Source of the DNA: Propionibacteriaceae bacterium
GTDB taxonomy: Bacteria > Actinomycetota > Actinomycetes > Propionibacteriales > Propionibacteriaceae
Assembly (NCBI GenBank): GCA_905372155.1
Contig: CAJPNZ010000046.1
Coordinates: 1 to 21,239, forward strand
Direction of reading: 5' to 3'
Length of the DNA: 21,239 nucleotides
Position numbers and translations under genes: made by a program. Below, piece by piece: positions 14,710 to 21,239 of the stretch. Within the stretch, counting starts at the first letter, position 1. Every line of letters starts with the position of its first letter. The notes beneath the pieces were generated by a model that worked only from the letters and a program-made list of their open reading frames with translations, did not search any database and had not been told where the DNA came from.

Positions 14710-16041
14710 ATGGAACACGCTGCCCTCGTAGCCGAACTCACATCCCGCTGGCCCGAACACCGCGTCGGCCCGGCCCTGAGCCGCATCTCCGCCCTGATGG
14801 ATCTACTGGGGAATCCCGAACGGGCCACCCCCGTGATCCAGGTGGCGGGAACCAACGGCAAGGGGTCGACCTGCATCATGATCGACGCGTTGCTGCGCGC
14901 CGCGGGATTGCGCACGGGAAGGTTTTCCAGCCCCCACCTCAGTGACGCCCGGGAGAGGATCTCCATCGACGGGGAACCGATCTCCGAGGAGAGGTTCGCC
15001 GAAGTCTGGGGCGAGATAGAACCCTTCGTCCGGATGGTGGACGAACGGAAACTGGATGGGATCGACATGACCTTCTTCGAGGTCATCACCGGTATGGCCT
15101 ACGCGGCCTTCGCCGACGCCCCCGTGGACGTCGCCGTGGTCGAGGTCGGGCTCGGCGGCAGCTGGGACGCCACGTCCGTCGCCGCCCCGCAGGTCTCGGT
15201 CGTGGCCCCCATCGGCCTCGACCACACCCACATCCTCGGGGACTCGCTGGAAAAGGTGGCATCCGAGAAGGCAGGCATCATCAAACCGGGCGCGACGGCG
15301 GTGTTGGCCGGGCAGGAACCCGCGGCGGCCCGGGTGCTGTTGGCCCGTGCAGTCGAGGTCGGAGCGGTGGTCAAGGCGGAGGGCCCGGACTTCGGGCTGC
15401 TGGAACGCCGTCCCGCGGTGGGCGGGCAGGTGATCCGGATCCAGTCCGAGGGCGGGCCGGTGGGGGACCTTTTCCTCCCCCTGCACGGAGCCCACATGGC
15501 CCGCAACGCCGCGCTCGCCGTGGCGTCCGTCGAGGCTTTTCTGGGCGGGCAGCCCCTCGAACCCGGGATCATCGAGGAGGGGCTCGCCTCGGTGGTGGCC
15601 CCGGCCAGGCTCGAACTGGTGCGCACCTCACCGGCGATCGTCGTCGACACCGCCCACAACCCGCAGGCCGCGAGGGTCACCATCGAGACGTGCCGGGAGG
15701 CGTTCGCCTTCCAGCCGCTGATCGGTGTGGTCGGGATGATGGCCGACAAGGACACCGCCGGGGTGCTGGAGATCTTCGCCTCCGCCATGGACCAAGTGGT
15801 GGTGACCCGCGCCCGGGGCACCTCACGTTCCCTGCCCGTCGACGAACTGGCACGCACGGCGGAGGAGATCTGGCCCGCCGGGAAGGTGCAGAAGGCCCCG
15901 GGCGTGGCGGACGCGCTGGAGCTGGCGACGCTGCTGGCCGATGCCGCAGGGCCGGCCGCCGGGGTGCTGGTGGCGGGATCGCTGATCGTCGCGGGCGAGG
16001 CCCGGGACCTGCTCGCCCGGGAGCAGGAAACCGATTCGTGA
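14710..16041 (+). CDS. folC: bifunctional folylpolyglutamate synthase / dihydrofolate synthase
   Basis: A 443-residue Mur-ligase-type enzyme that joins dihydropteroate to glutamate and extends polyglutamate tails on folates in the cytosol. The P-loop is GTNGKGST at 47-54, followed by GRFSSPHL (70-77) and RERISIDGEPIS, both FolC signatures. The central Mur ligase domain has VEVGLGGSWDATS, LDHTHILG and SEKAGIIKPG. The C-terminal domain has VVDTAHNP, the D-x-AHNP motif. Most bacteria make both activities with this one protein. ATG 14710 is chosen because TAGTAT sits 9 nt upstream; the GTG at 14701 would add three residues and lies directly at the -10. The gene is divergent from doxX and convergent with the SGNH hydrolase gene, 39 nt away. 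Confidence 0.95.
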   Translation: MEHAALVAELTSRWPEHRVGPALSRISALMDLLGNPERATPVIQVAGTNGKGSTCIMIDALLRAAGLRTGRFSSPHLSDARERISIDGEPISEERFAEVWGEIEPFVRMVDERKLDGIDMTFFEVITGMAYAAFADAPVDVAVVEVGLGGSWDATSVAAPQVSVVAPIGLDHTHILGDSLEKVASEKAGIIKPGATAVLAGQEPAAARVLLARAVEVGAVVKAEGPDFGLLERRPAVGGQVIRIQSEGGPVGDLFLPLHGAHMARNAALAVASVEAFLGGQPLEPGIIEEGLASVVAPARLELVRTSPAIVVDTAHNPQAARVTIETCREAFAFQPLIGVVGMMADKDTAGVLEIFASAMDQVVVTRARGTSRSLPVDELARTAEEIWPAGKVQKAPGVADALELATLLADAAGPAAGVLVAGSLIVAGEARDLLAREQETDS

Positions 16042-16080
16042 CCCGTGCGCGGCACAGGACCCGGGGAAGGGGTTCCGCCG

Positions 16081-16695
16081 CTACTGGCGCAGCGCCTCGA
16101 AACGGGTACGGGCCTCGCGCTCCCAGGCCTCGGCGATCAGCTTGTGCCCCAGATCGGTGGGGTGGACGCCGTCCTCGGCCATTTCCTCGTTCTCGTACTC
16201 CGATGAGTACTCGCGGATCATCAAACCCAGATCGACGACGGCGCAGCCGTACTCCGCGGCCAGGCGGTGCACCAGGTCCTGCCGCGGGCGCAGGTCCGAG
16301 AACCAACCCTCCTGATCAGGGGTGACGGGAGCCACGAACGGCACCATCAGCACGGCGGGTGTCTCGTCGAGGCTCTCGATCAGGTGCCGGTAGGAGGTTT
16401 CGAAATCCCCAAGCGGCGAGGCCGCCTCCCCGGTGACCGCCTGCCAGGTGTCGTTGATGCCGATGAAAATGCTCACCAGGTCGGGGTTCTCGGCCAGCAC
16501 GTCGCCCTCGAAGCGCGCCTCCAGATCCGCCATGCGGTCGCCGCTGACACCCGCGTTGACCACGCGCGCGAAGGTGAGGGGTCCCTCCGCCAGTTTGGCC
16601 ACGTAACCGGTGCCCAGGGAGCCGCTCGCCCGATCCTTCCCTGTGTCCGTGATGGAGTCTCCGGCGAACACGACGGTGGGGGGTTTCGCGTTCAT
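16081..16695 (-). CDS. SGNH/GDSL-family hydrolase
   Basis: A 204-residue esterase or acylhydrolase of the SGNH superfamily. Block I is AGDSIT with nucleophile Ser14. Block II is NAGVSGD with the oxyanion Gly. Block III is GINDTW with Asn81. Block V is EDGVHPTDLGH with Asp175 and His178. All four signature residues are present, so it should be active. There is no signal peptide, which suggests a cytosolic enzyme. The substrate is unknown; related proteins deacetylate sugars or hydrolyse lipids. The frame extends upstream, but ATG 16695 has AAGGAG at 16701-16706 with 5-nt spacing, a clear SD, and homology begins just after it. It follows the GH26 gene on the same strand after 120 nt. If cotranscribed, deacetylation of mannan-derived sugars would be a sensible role (inference). 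Confidence 0.9.
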   Translation of the reverse strand: MNAKPPTVVFAGDSITDTGKDRASGSLGTGYVAKLAEGPLTFARVVNAGVSGDRMADLEARFEGDVLAENPDLVSIFIGINDTWQAVTGEAASPLGDFETSYRHLIESLDETPAVLMVPFVAPVTPDQEGWFSDLRPRQDLVHRLAAEYGCAVVDLGLMIREYSSEYENEEMAEDGVHPTDLGHKLIAEAWEREARTRFEALRQ

Positions 16696-16815
16696 TTCAG
16701 CTCCTTCGGAAACGGTGTCGCGGCAGGATTCCACTATGCCATCGTGGCCCCGGAACCACCACAAAAACTCCCGTGGACAGGCCGTGGCGTGTCTCCTCGC
16801 GGCGGTCCGGAGGGG

Positions 16816-18003
16816 TCAGCGCTTCCACTCCTTGGCGAAGACGGTCGAGGGGTCGTCGTGGAAAACCCGGAAATCTGCCAGCAGCGGATGCTCCGGGTGG
16901 TCGCCGTGCGCCGGGTAGGGAACGTAGGCGTGTTCGCGGTCGCCGTGGCCATAGTTCGCCCAGGTCAGCATCCACGCGATACGGCTGGCATTCTGGTCGG
17001 CCTTCAACGCTTCCAGGACCGAGGTGAACCAGTGCGGATCCGGTTCGGTGCCCTCGTACGGCCCGAACTCAGTCCAGGCGGGAACCTTCCCGCGCTCGTC
17101 GGCCAGACCGACCACCGCCGCCAGGTCGGCGGTGACGGATCTGAGCCATTCCTGGCCACCTTCGGTCTCGTCATAGGAGTCGTACCCGAGGATGTCCACG
17201 TGATCGTCCCCCGGGTATCCGGCCAGGTAGGTTCCCGGGTCGGCGTTCAGCGGGGAGTTGGGGGAGTAGGCGTAGAGCAGGTTGTGCAGGCCCCGCTCGT
17301 GGCGCAGATAGTCGACGGTGAACCGGAACAGCTCCACGTACTGTTGATCGGTGGCGTGCCCCGCACCCCACCAGAACCAGTCTCCGTTCCGTTCGTGCCA
17401 GGGACGCAGGATCACCGGGATCAGGGTGCCGTCCGGGCGTCTGGCCCCGGCGACGGCGTCGGCAACCCGGTCCAGCCGGGCGGTCAGGTCGGAATGCCTG
17501 GCACCGCCCGGCAGGACCGCGGCGACCGCATCCCCCGAGGTGTCGTAGAAATCTCCGCCGGTGACGGGATTCGGCAGGTGCATGGTCAGCGTGTTGACCC
17601 CACCCAGCGCATCGGCCTGTTTGAAAATGCGGGTGAGAACCTCGGCGTTCGCCTCCGGGGTGGCGTCGGGATCGCCGGGGGCCTCGTCTCCGTCGAGGAC
17701 GAGACTGTCCCAGCCGAAAACCGCGGGGTGGTCGCCGACGGCCGCGAGGGTGTCGGAGGCGTTGCCGTCACCGGTGTCGAAGGTGAAGCCCATGGACAGG
17801 TCGTGCTGGTGTCCGAAAAGGATCCCCTTGCCTTCCTGCGCGTGAAGCCTCCGCAGGAGGTCCCGGGTCTCGGGGGTTGCGTCAGGATCCACCGGGGAAA
17901 CGGAAGGGGCGCTGGGGCTCGGTTCGGGAACGCCGGTGGAGCAACTCGCCGCTGCAAGGCAGACGAACAGGAGTGACGTCAGCATGCGGAGCGGGGTTTT
18001 CAT
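16816..18003 (-). CDS. GH26-family glycoside hydrolase (beta-mannanase-like) lipoprotein
   Basis: A 395-residue secreted protein. The N-terminus is a signal peptide (MKTPLRMLTSLLFVCLAAAS) with Cys21 as the likely lipidation site, then a Ser/Pro linker (about 22-42). The catalytic domain follows the GH26 plan: GKGILFGHQHD near 58-68, HPAVFGWDS (92-100), TLTMHLPNP (138-146), acid/base Glu204 in RPWHERNGDWFWWG, a YSPNSPLN strand, GYDSYD, and the predicted nucleophile Glu312 in TEFG. GH26 enzymes cleave beta-1,4-mannans and related glycans. The sequence suggests action at the cell surface, consistent with use of host or food polysaccharide. The ATG at 18003 has no SD, but a strong TAGAAT lies 9 nt upstream, so translation is probably leaderless. 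Confidence 0.9.
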   Translation of the reverse strand: MKTPLRMLTSLLFVCLAAASCSTGVPEPSPSAPSVSPVDPDATPETRDLLRRLHAQEGKGILFGHQHDLSMGFTFDTGDGNASDTLAAVGDHPAVFGWDSLVLDGDEAPGDPDATPEANAEVLTRIFKQADALGGVNTLTMHLPNPVTGGDFYDTSGDAVAAVLPGGARHSDLTARLDRVADAVAGARRPDGTLIPVILRPWHERNGDWFWWGAGHATDQQYVELFRFTVDYLRHERGLHNLLYAYSPNSPLNADPGTYLAGYPGDDHVDILGYDSYDETEGGQEWLRSVTADLAAVVGLADERGKVPAWTEFGPYEGTEPDPHWFTSVLEALKADQNASRIAWMLTWANYGHGDREHAYVPYPAHGDHPEHPLLADFRVFHDDPSTVFAKEWKR

Positions 18004-18012
18004 CGCCGCCCA

Positions 18013-18018
18013 ATTCTA
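18013..18018 (-). promoter_or_regulatory. candidate -10 box for the GH26 gene (leaderless start)
   Basis: TAGAAT on the minus strand, one mismatch from the consensus TATAAT, 9 nt before the ATG. The C-rich upstream stretch shows no -35. Confidence 0.45.
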
Positions 18019-18181
18019 GGTGGGGTGGGGTTGGGATCCCATGGTGTGCGCAAGTTGTGGAACAATGATCACCAGGTCAAGCACCGCCGGTGCCGCCGAG
18101 AGGCAGCCCGGGGCTGAACACCGCGACGATGAACTCGACCGCGGAGGCCCCGATGCTTCCGGTTGACCTTGAGTCTTGAGA

Positions 18182-18219
18182 GGCGTGGCGAGCCACGCCG
18201 GAGCTGGCGCCAATGCGCC
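18182..18219 (+). promoter_or_regulatory. two tandem hairpins in the rne leader
   Basis: GGCGTGG/CCACGCC (18182-18188 with 18193-18199, CGAG loop) is followed by GGCGC/GCGCC (18206-18210 with 18215-18219, CAAT loop). The second ends 2 nt before the AAGGAG of rne. The enterobacterial rne leader contains hairpins used in autoregulation; a similar role here is inference. Confidence 0.5.
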
Positions 18220-18233
18220 CGAAGGAGTCGTAC

Positions 18234-20879
18234 ATGACCGAAACCAAGCAGGAATCCGCTGCATCCGAGCTGCCCGCGCGTCCCCGAGCCCATCAGCTCG
18301 CCAAGCACCTCGGTATCACCAGCAGGGAACTGCTGACCGAGCTCGCGCAGCTCGGACACGAACTGCGCAGCGCTTCCTCCGTGGTGCTGCCTGACGCAGT
18401 GGCTGCCGTGCTGGAGGCCCATGCACCGCAACCTGAGGAGGAAACCTCCGGGGAGGAGACCTCCGGAGCGGAAGCCCTCACCGAATCCGAAAAACAGCCC
18501 GAGATGGTCGTGGAACCGCAGCCGGAGCCAGCCGCCCCGAGAAGTCGGCGCCGTCGCGCCGCTTCCCGCCCCGCAGGTCCGCCCACCGAGGTGAGTGTTC
18601 CGGTGGCCGTACCCGTCACCACCGCTGCTGCGACCCTGGAACCATCCGAGGCCACCGAATCTGAGTCGAAGCAGGAGCCGGCTCCGAGGCAGCGCCGTCG
18701 CCGCGCCACACGAGCTGCCGGCGGGCCTGTTGACACGCCGATCGTGACCTCTGATGTCGAAACCCGGCTCGAACCGGAACCGGCTCAGGATGGGCAGGAG
18801 GAACCGGATCCCGCGCCGGCTCCGAGGCAGCGCCGGCGACGCGCGGCCAGGTCCGCAGGAACTGCCACGACCGAGAAATCCGAATCGGTTGAACAGACGA
18901 AAGAAGACGGCGGGCAGGAAACAGAAGGGACGGTGGAGGATGGTATCGCGGTAGCGCTTCGCATCGCAGAGGAGGCCGCGAAGGCCCGTCGTGCGACGAT
19001 GAAGGACCCGTTCGCCATCACCGCCGAGGGACGTACCGAGTCCTTGGCGAAACTGGCCAACGCCATTGCCGAGGATTCTGCAGATGTTGTAGAGGCCGGG
19101 ACGGGCTCCGAGGAGGAACCGGATGCTGCGGATGCGGCGGAGGAACCCGGGGAGGCGAGTGTCGAGGCCGAGGAGGAGCGCCCCGGCAGGCGTCGTCGCC
19201 GCCGCGGTGGTAGGCGTCGTCGCCGTGGTTCCAACACCGAGGAGGCGTCTGAAGAGGAGACCGGCGACGAATCATCCCCCGACGAGCCCGGCGAGGAATC
19301 CAACGAGGAGGACGAAGCCTCCGGACAGGAGGAGAGCTCCGAAGGGGGTGGTGAGGAGGCGACCGGTACCCGTCGCCGTCGCCGTCGTCGCCGTCGTGCC
19401 AGTGGTTCTGAACCGAAGGGCAGCGCCGGGGACGAGGTGACCGGGATCGAGGGCTCCACCCGCATGGAGGCCAAACGGCAGCGCCGCAAGGAGAACCGCG
19501 CCGCGGGTCGTCGACGCGCTCCGATCCTCTCCGAGGCCGAATTCCTTGCGCGTCGTGAATCCGTGGACCGGAAACTCGTGATCCGTCAGCGGGAGGACTA
19601 CACCCAGCTCGCCGTGGTCGAGGACGGGATCCTCGTTGAACACTACGTGGATCGCGCATCCGCCACGTCCCTGATCGGCAACGTCTACCTGGGGCGCGTG
19701 CAGAACGTGCTGCCCAGCATGGAGGCGGCGTTCATCGATATCGGGCGGGGACGCAACGCCGTCCTCTACGCGGGCGAGGTGGACTGGGACTCCTACGGCG
19801 TCACCGCCGAGGACCGCAAGGTGGAGAAGGTGTTCAAGTCCGGCCAGACGGTGCTCGTGCAGGTCACCAAGGATCCCGTCGGGGCGAAGGGCGCGCGCCT
19901 GACCGGGCACATCTCCCTGCCGGGCCGCTACATCGTGTACTCGCCGGGCGGACACCTGTCCGGGATCTCCCGCAAACTCCCGGATGTGGAACGCACCCGG
20001 TTGAGGCAGATCCTCGGCGAACTGATCGGCGACAACGAATCCGTGATCGTGCGCACCGCAGCCGAGGGGGTGGCCGCCGAGGAGCTGGTGCGCGACGTCA
20101 ACCGGCTCAAGGCCCAGTGGGAGGTCATCGAGAAGAAAGTGAAGGCGGGCAAGGCCCCCGAGGCCCTCTACTCCGAGCCCGACCTGACATTGCGCATCGT
20201 CCGTGACCTGTTCACCGAGGATTTCGCGAAGCTGACCGTCCAGGGCGATGACGTCCACGAGGCGATCTCGGCCTACGTCGGGCACGTCGCCCCCCACCTG
20301 GCGGACCGCATCGAACGGTTCGAAGCGGGCGAGGACGGCCGCGACCTGTTCGCGCAGTACCGCATCGACGAGCAGATCGCCAAGGCCCTCGACCGCAAGG
20401 TTTTCCTGCCCTCCGGAGGGTCGCTGGTGATCGACCGCACCGAGGCCATGACCGTCATCGACGTCAACACAGGTCGGTTCACGGGCTCCGGCGGCAATCT
20501 CGAGGCCACCGTCACCAGCAACAACCTGGAGGCGGCCGAGGAGATCGTCCGGCAGCTGAGGCTGCGCGACCTCGGCGGCATCATCGTCATCGACTTCATC
20601 GACATGGTGCTGCCCAGCAACCGCGAACTGCTGCTGCGGCGTCTCGTCGAGTGTCTTGGCCGCGACCGCACCAGGCACCAGGTGGCGGAGGTCACCAGCC
20701 TGGGCCTGGTGCAGCTGACCCGCAAACGCATCGGAACCGGACTGGCCGAGGCGTTCACGGAGGAGTGCGATCACTGCCACGGCTCCGGTTATCTGCGTTT
20801 CGACAACCCCGTCGACTCGCAGGCCCCGGCCGATGGCGGCGAACGCAGGTCTGGACGTCGCCGCAGGAAGAACGGTTAA
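18234..20879 (+). CDS. rne: ribonuclease E/G family endoribonuclease with IF2-like N-terminus
   Basis: An 881-residue enzyme for mRNA decay and rRNA/tRNA processing. Order: an IF2_N-like helical domain (about 18-52, RAHQLAKHLGITSRELL); a long disordered charged region (60-425) with three copies of an APRxRRRRA box (101-110, 150-158, 196-204) and two poly-Arg patches (319-331, 380-388) between Glu-rich stretches; then the catalytic core (about 430-850) with an S1-like RNA-binding part (GNVYLGRVQNVLPSMEAAF). Metal-binding residues are Asp743 (DVNTGRF) and Asp787 (DFIDM), and the zinc-link is Cys845-x2-Cys848. The C-terminal tail is short and basic, so the scaffold is at the N-terminus, as in other Actinobacteria. 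ATG 18234 has AAGGAG with 6-nt spacing; ATG 18213 has none. Confidence 0.95.
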   Translation: MTETKQESAASELPARPRAHQLAKHLGITSRELLTELAQLGHELRSASSVVLPDAVAAVLEAHAPQPEEETSGEETSGAEALTESEKQPEMVVEPQPEPAAPRSRRRRAASRPAGPPTEVSVPVAVPVTTAAATLEPSEATESESKQEPAPRQRRRRATRAAGGPVDTPIVTSDVETRLEPEPAQDGQEEPDPAPAPRQRRRRAARSAGTATTEKSESVEQTKEDGGQETEGTVEDGIAVALRIAEEAAKARRATMKDPFAITAEGRTESLAKLANAIAEDSADVVEAGTGSEEEPDAADAAEEPGEASVEAEEERPGRRRRRRGGRRRRRGSNTEEASEEETGDESSPDEPGEESNEEDEASGQEESSEGGGEEATGTRRRRRRRRRASGSEPKGSAGDEVTGIEGSTRMEAKRQRRKENRAAGRRRAPILSEAEFLARRESVDRKLVIRQREDYTQLAVVEDGILVEHYVDRASATSLIGNVYLGRVQNVLPSMEAAFIDIGRGRNAVLYAGEVDWDSYGVTAEDRKVEKVFKSGQTVLVQVTKDPVGAKGARLTGHISLPGRYIVYSPGGHLSGISRKLPDVERTRLRQILGELIGDNESVIVRTAAEGVAAEELVRDVNRLKAQWEVIEKKVKAGKAPEALYSEPDLTLRIVRDLFTEDFAKLTVQGDDVHEAISAYVGHVAPHLADRIERFEAGEDGRDLFAQYRIDEQIAKALDRKVFLPSGGSLVIDRTEAMTVIDVNTGRFTGSGGNLEATVTSNNLEAAEEIVRQLRLRDLGGIIVIDFIDMVLPSNRELLLRRLVECLGRDRTRHQVAEVTSLGLVQLTRKRIGTGLAEAFTEECDHCHGSGYLRFDNPVDSQAPADGGERRSGRRRRKNG

Positions 20880-20895
20880 CAGTTCTCTCGAAGCC

Positions 20896-20915
20896 GGTTG
20901 AGCCGGGCTGCGACG
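20896..20915 (+). repeat. truncated copy of the repeat's left end
   Basis: Twenty bases identical to 20932-20951, beginning GGTTGAGCC, after which the match stops. It lies 17 nt past the rne stop and looks like a decayed or partial third unit. Confidence 0.6.
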
Positions 20916-20921
20916 TTCCTC

Positions 20922-21083
20922 TCCTGAAGTTGGTTGAGCCGGGCTGCGACGAAGGAGCGGCCCGTGTCGAAACCATCTTGTGCATGTCCGGGGGCCTGTG
21001 GTCGGATCTGCTTTTTGGCTGTCGGGTGGTTTCGACTCAGCCGTTCGCTGGCGCTCACGTGCTGGCTCAACCAGCTTTGTTCT
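20922..21083. repeat. composite inverted-repeat unit, copy 1 (162 bp)
   Basis: The unit has a left element (20932-20974) starting GGTTGAG and ending GTCGAAACC, a 53-nt spacer, and a right element (21028-21072) of the same form in reverse orientation. The outer ends AAGTTGGTTGAGCC and GGCTCAACCAGCTT are inverted repeats matching at 13 of 14 bases. GGTTGAG...GTCGAAACC elements are, as I recall, dispersed intergenic repeats in many Actinobacteria. No transposase is encoded. The 118-residue frame on the minus strand across this region is probably spurious. Confidence 0.85.
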
Positions 21084-21239
21084 TCCTGAAGTTGGTTGAG
21101 CCGGGTTGCGACGAAGGAGCGGCCCGTGTCGAAACCATCTTGTGCATGTCCGGGGGCCTGTGGTCGGATCTGCTTTTTGGCTGTCGGGTGGTTTCGACTC
21201 AGCCGTTCGCTGGCGCTCACGTGCTGGCTCAACCAGCTT
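21084..21239. repeat. composite inverted-repeat unit, copy 2 (runs to the window edge)
   Basis: Identical to copy 1 over the 156 visible bases except T at 21106 for C at 20944. The left element is 21094-21136 and the right element 21190-21234. The array may continue past the window. Confidence 0.85.

Noticed and set aside
20876..21232. A 118-residue minus-strand open frame containing a 54-residue duplication
   Set aside because: It lies entirely in the palindromic repeat. The duplication stays in frame only because the unit is 162 bp, a multiple of three. No SD or leaderless promoter precedes it, and such repeats are often mistaken for genes.
1..21239. CRISPR array, riboswitch, T-box, prophage or toxin-antitoxin module
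   Set aside because: No short regularly spaced repeats were found; the only direct repeats are the 162-bp units. The valS leader is too short for a T-box. The holin-like protein stands alone with no phage genes.

Overview
This is a high-GC Gram-positive (actinobacterial) chromosome segment. The evidence is strong GC bias at third codon positions, paired clpP1-clpP2, a mycobacterial-like ClpX, an RNase E/G with an IF2-like N-terminus and many GTG/TTG starts. Overall character suggests Propionibacteriaceae (Arachnia/Tessaracoccus-like). That placement is inferred from protein feel and was not tested by a search.

Layout. Positions 1-860 are a mobile-element graveyard: the 3' end of an IS5-type transposase, a frameshifted antisense tail of an rve-type (IS481-like) transposase, and a probable serine-recombinase C-terminal fragment. 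Positions 860-1880, all on the minus strand, hold tRNA-Pro(UGG) with a terminator, a small holin-like membrane protein, a YciI protein and tRNA-Gly(UCC). Positions 2144-7362 (plus) are a protein-quality-control block: trigger factor, an AI-2E-type permease, clpP1, clpP2 and clpX. It is followed by a 1065-residue tricorn protease (7398-10595), so chaperone, Clp protease and a peptide-degrading protease lie in a row. A perfect 20-bp hairpin separates tricorn from the convergent valS (an archaeal-type valyl-tRNA synthetase). Next on the minus strand come a DsbA-like thioredoxin-fold protein and a DoxX/MauE-like membrane protein, divergent from folC. A GDSL/SGNH hydrolase and a GH26 mannanase-like lipoprotein follow (minus). 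The divergent RNase E/G gene ends the coding part. The last 360 bp are a near-perfect tandem duplication of a 162-bp composite inverted repeat, which runs off the window.

Themes. Eight genes that start a transcription unit or stand alone have no usable Shine-Dalgarno but carry a TAnnnT -10-like hexamer 6-9 nt before the chosen start codon, as expected for leaderless mRNAs. Genes inside operons, plus tig and rne, have good SDs. No wholly new system was recognised. The most unusual items are the terminal repeat, the leaderless-start pattern, the overlapping doxX/folC promoters and the structured rne leader.
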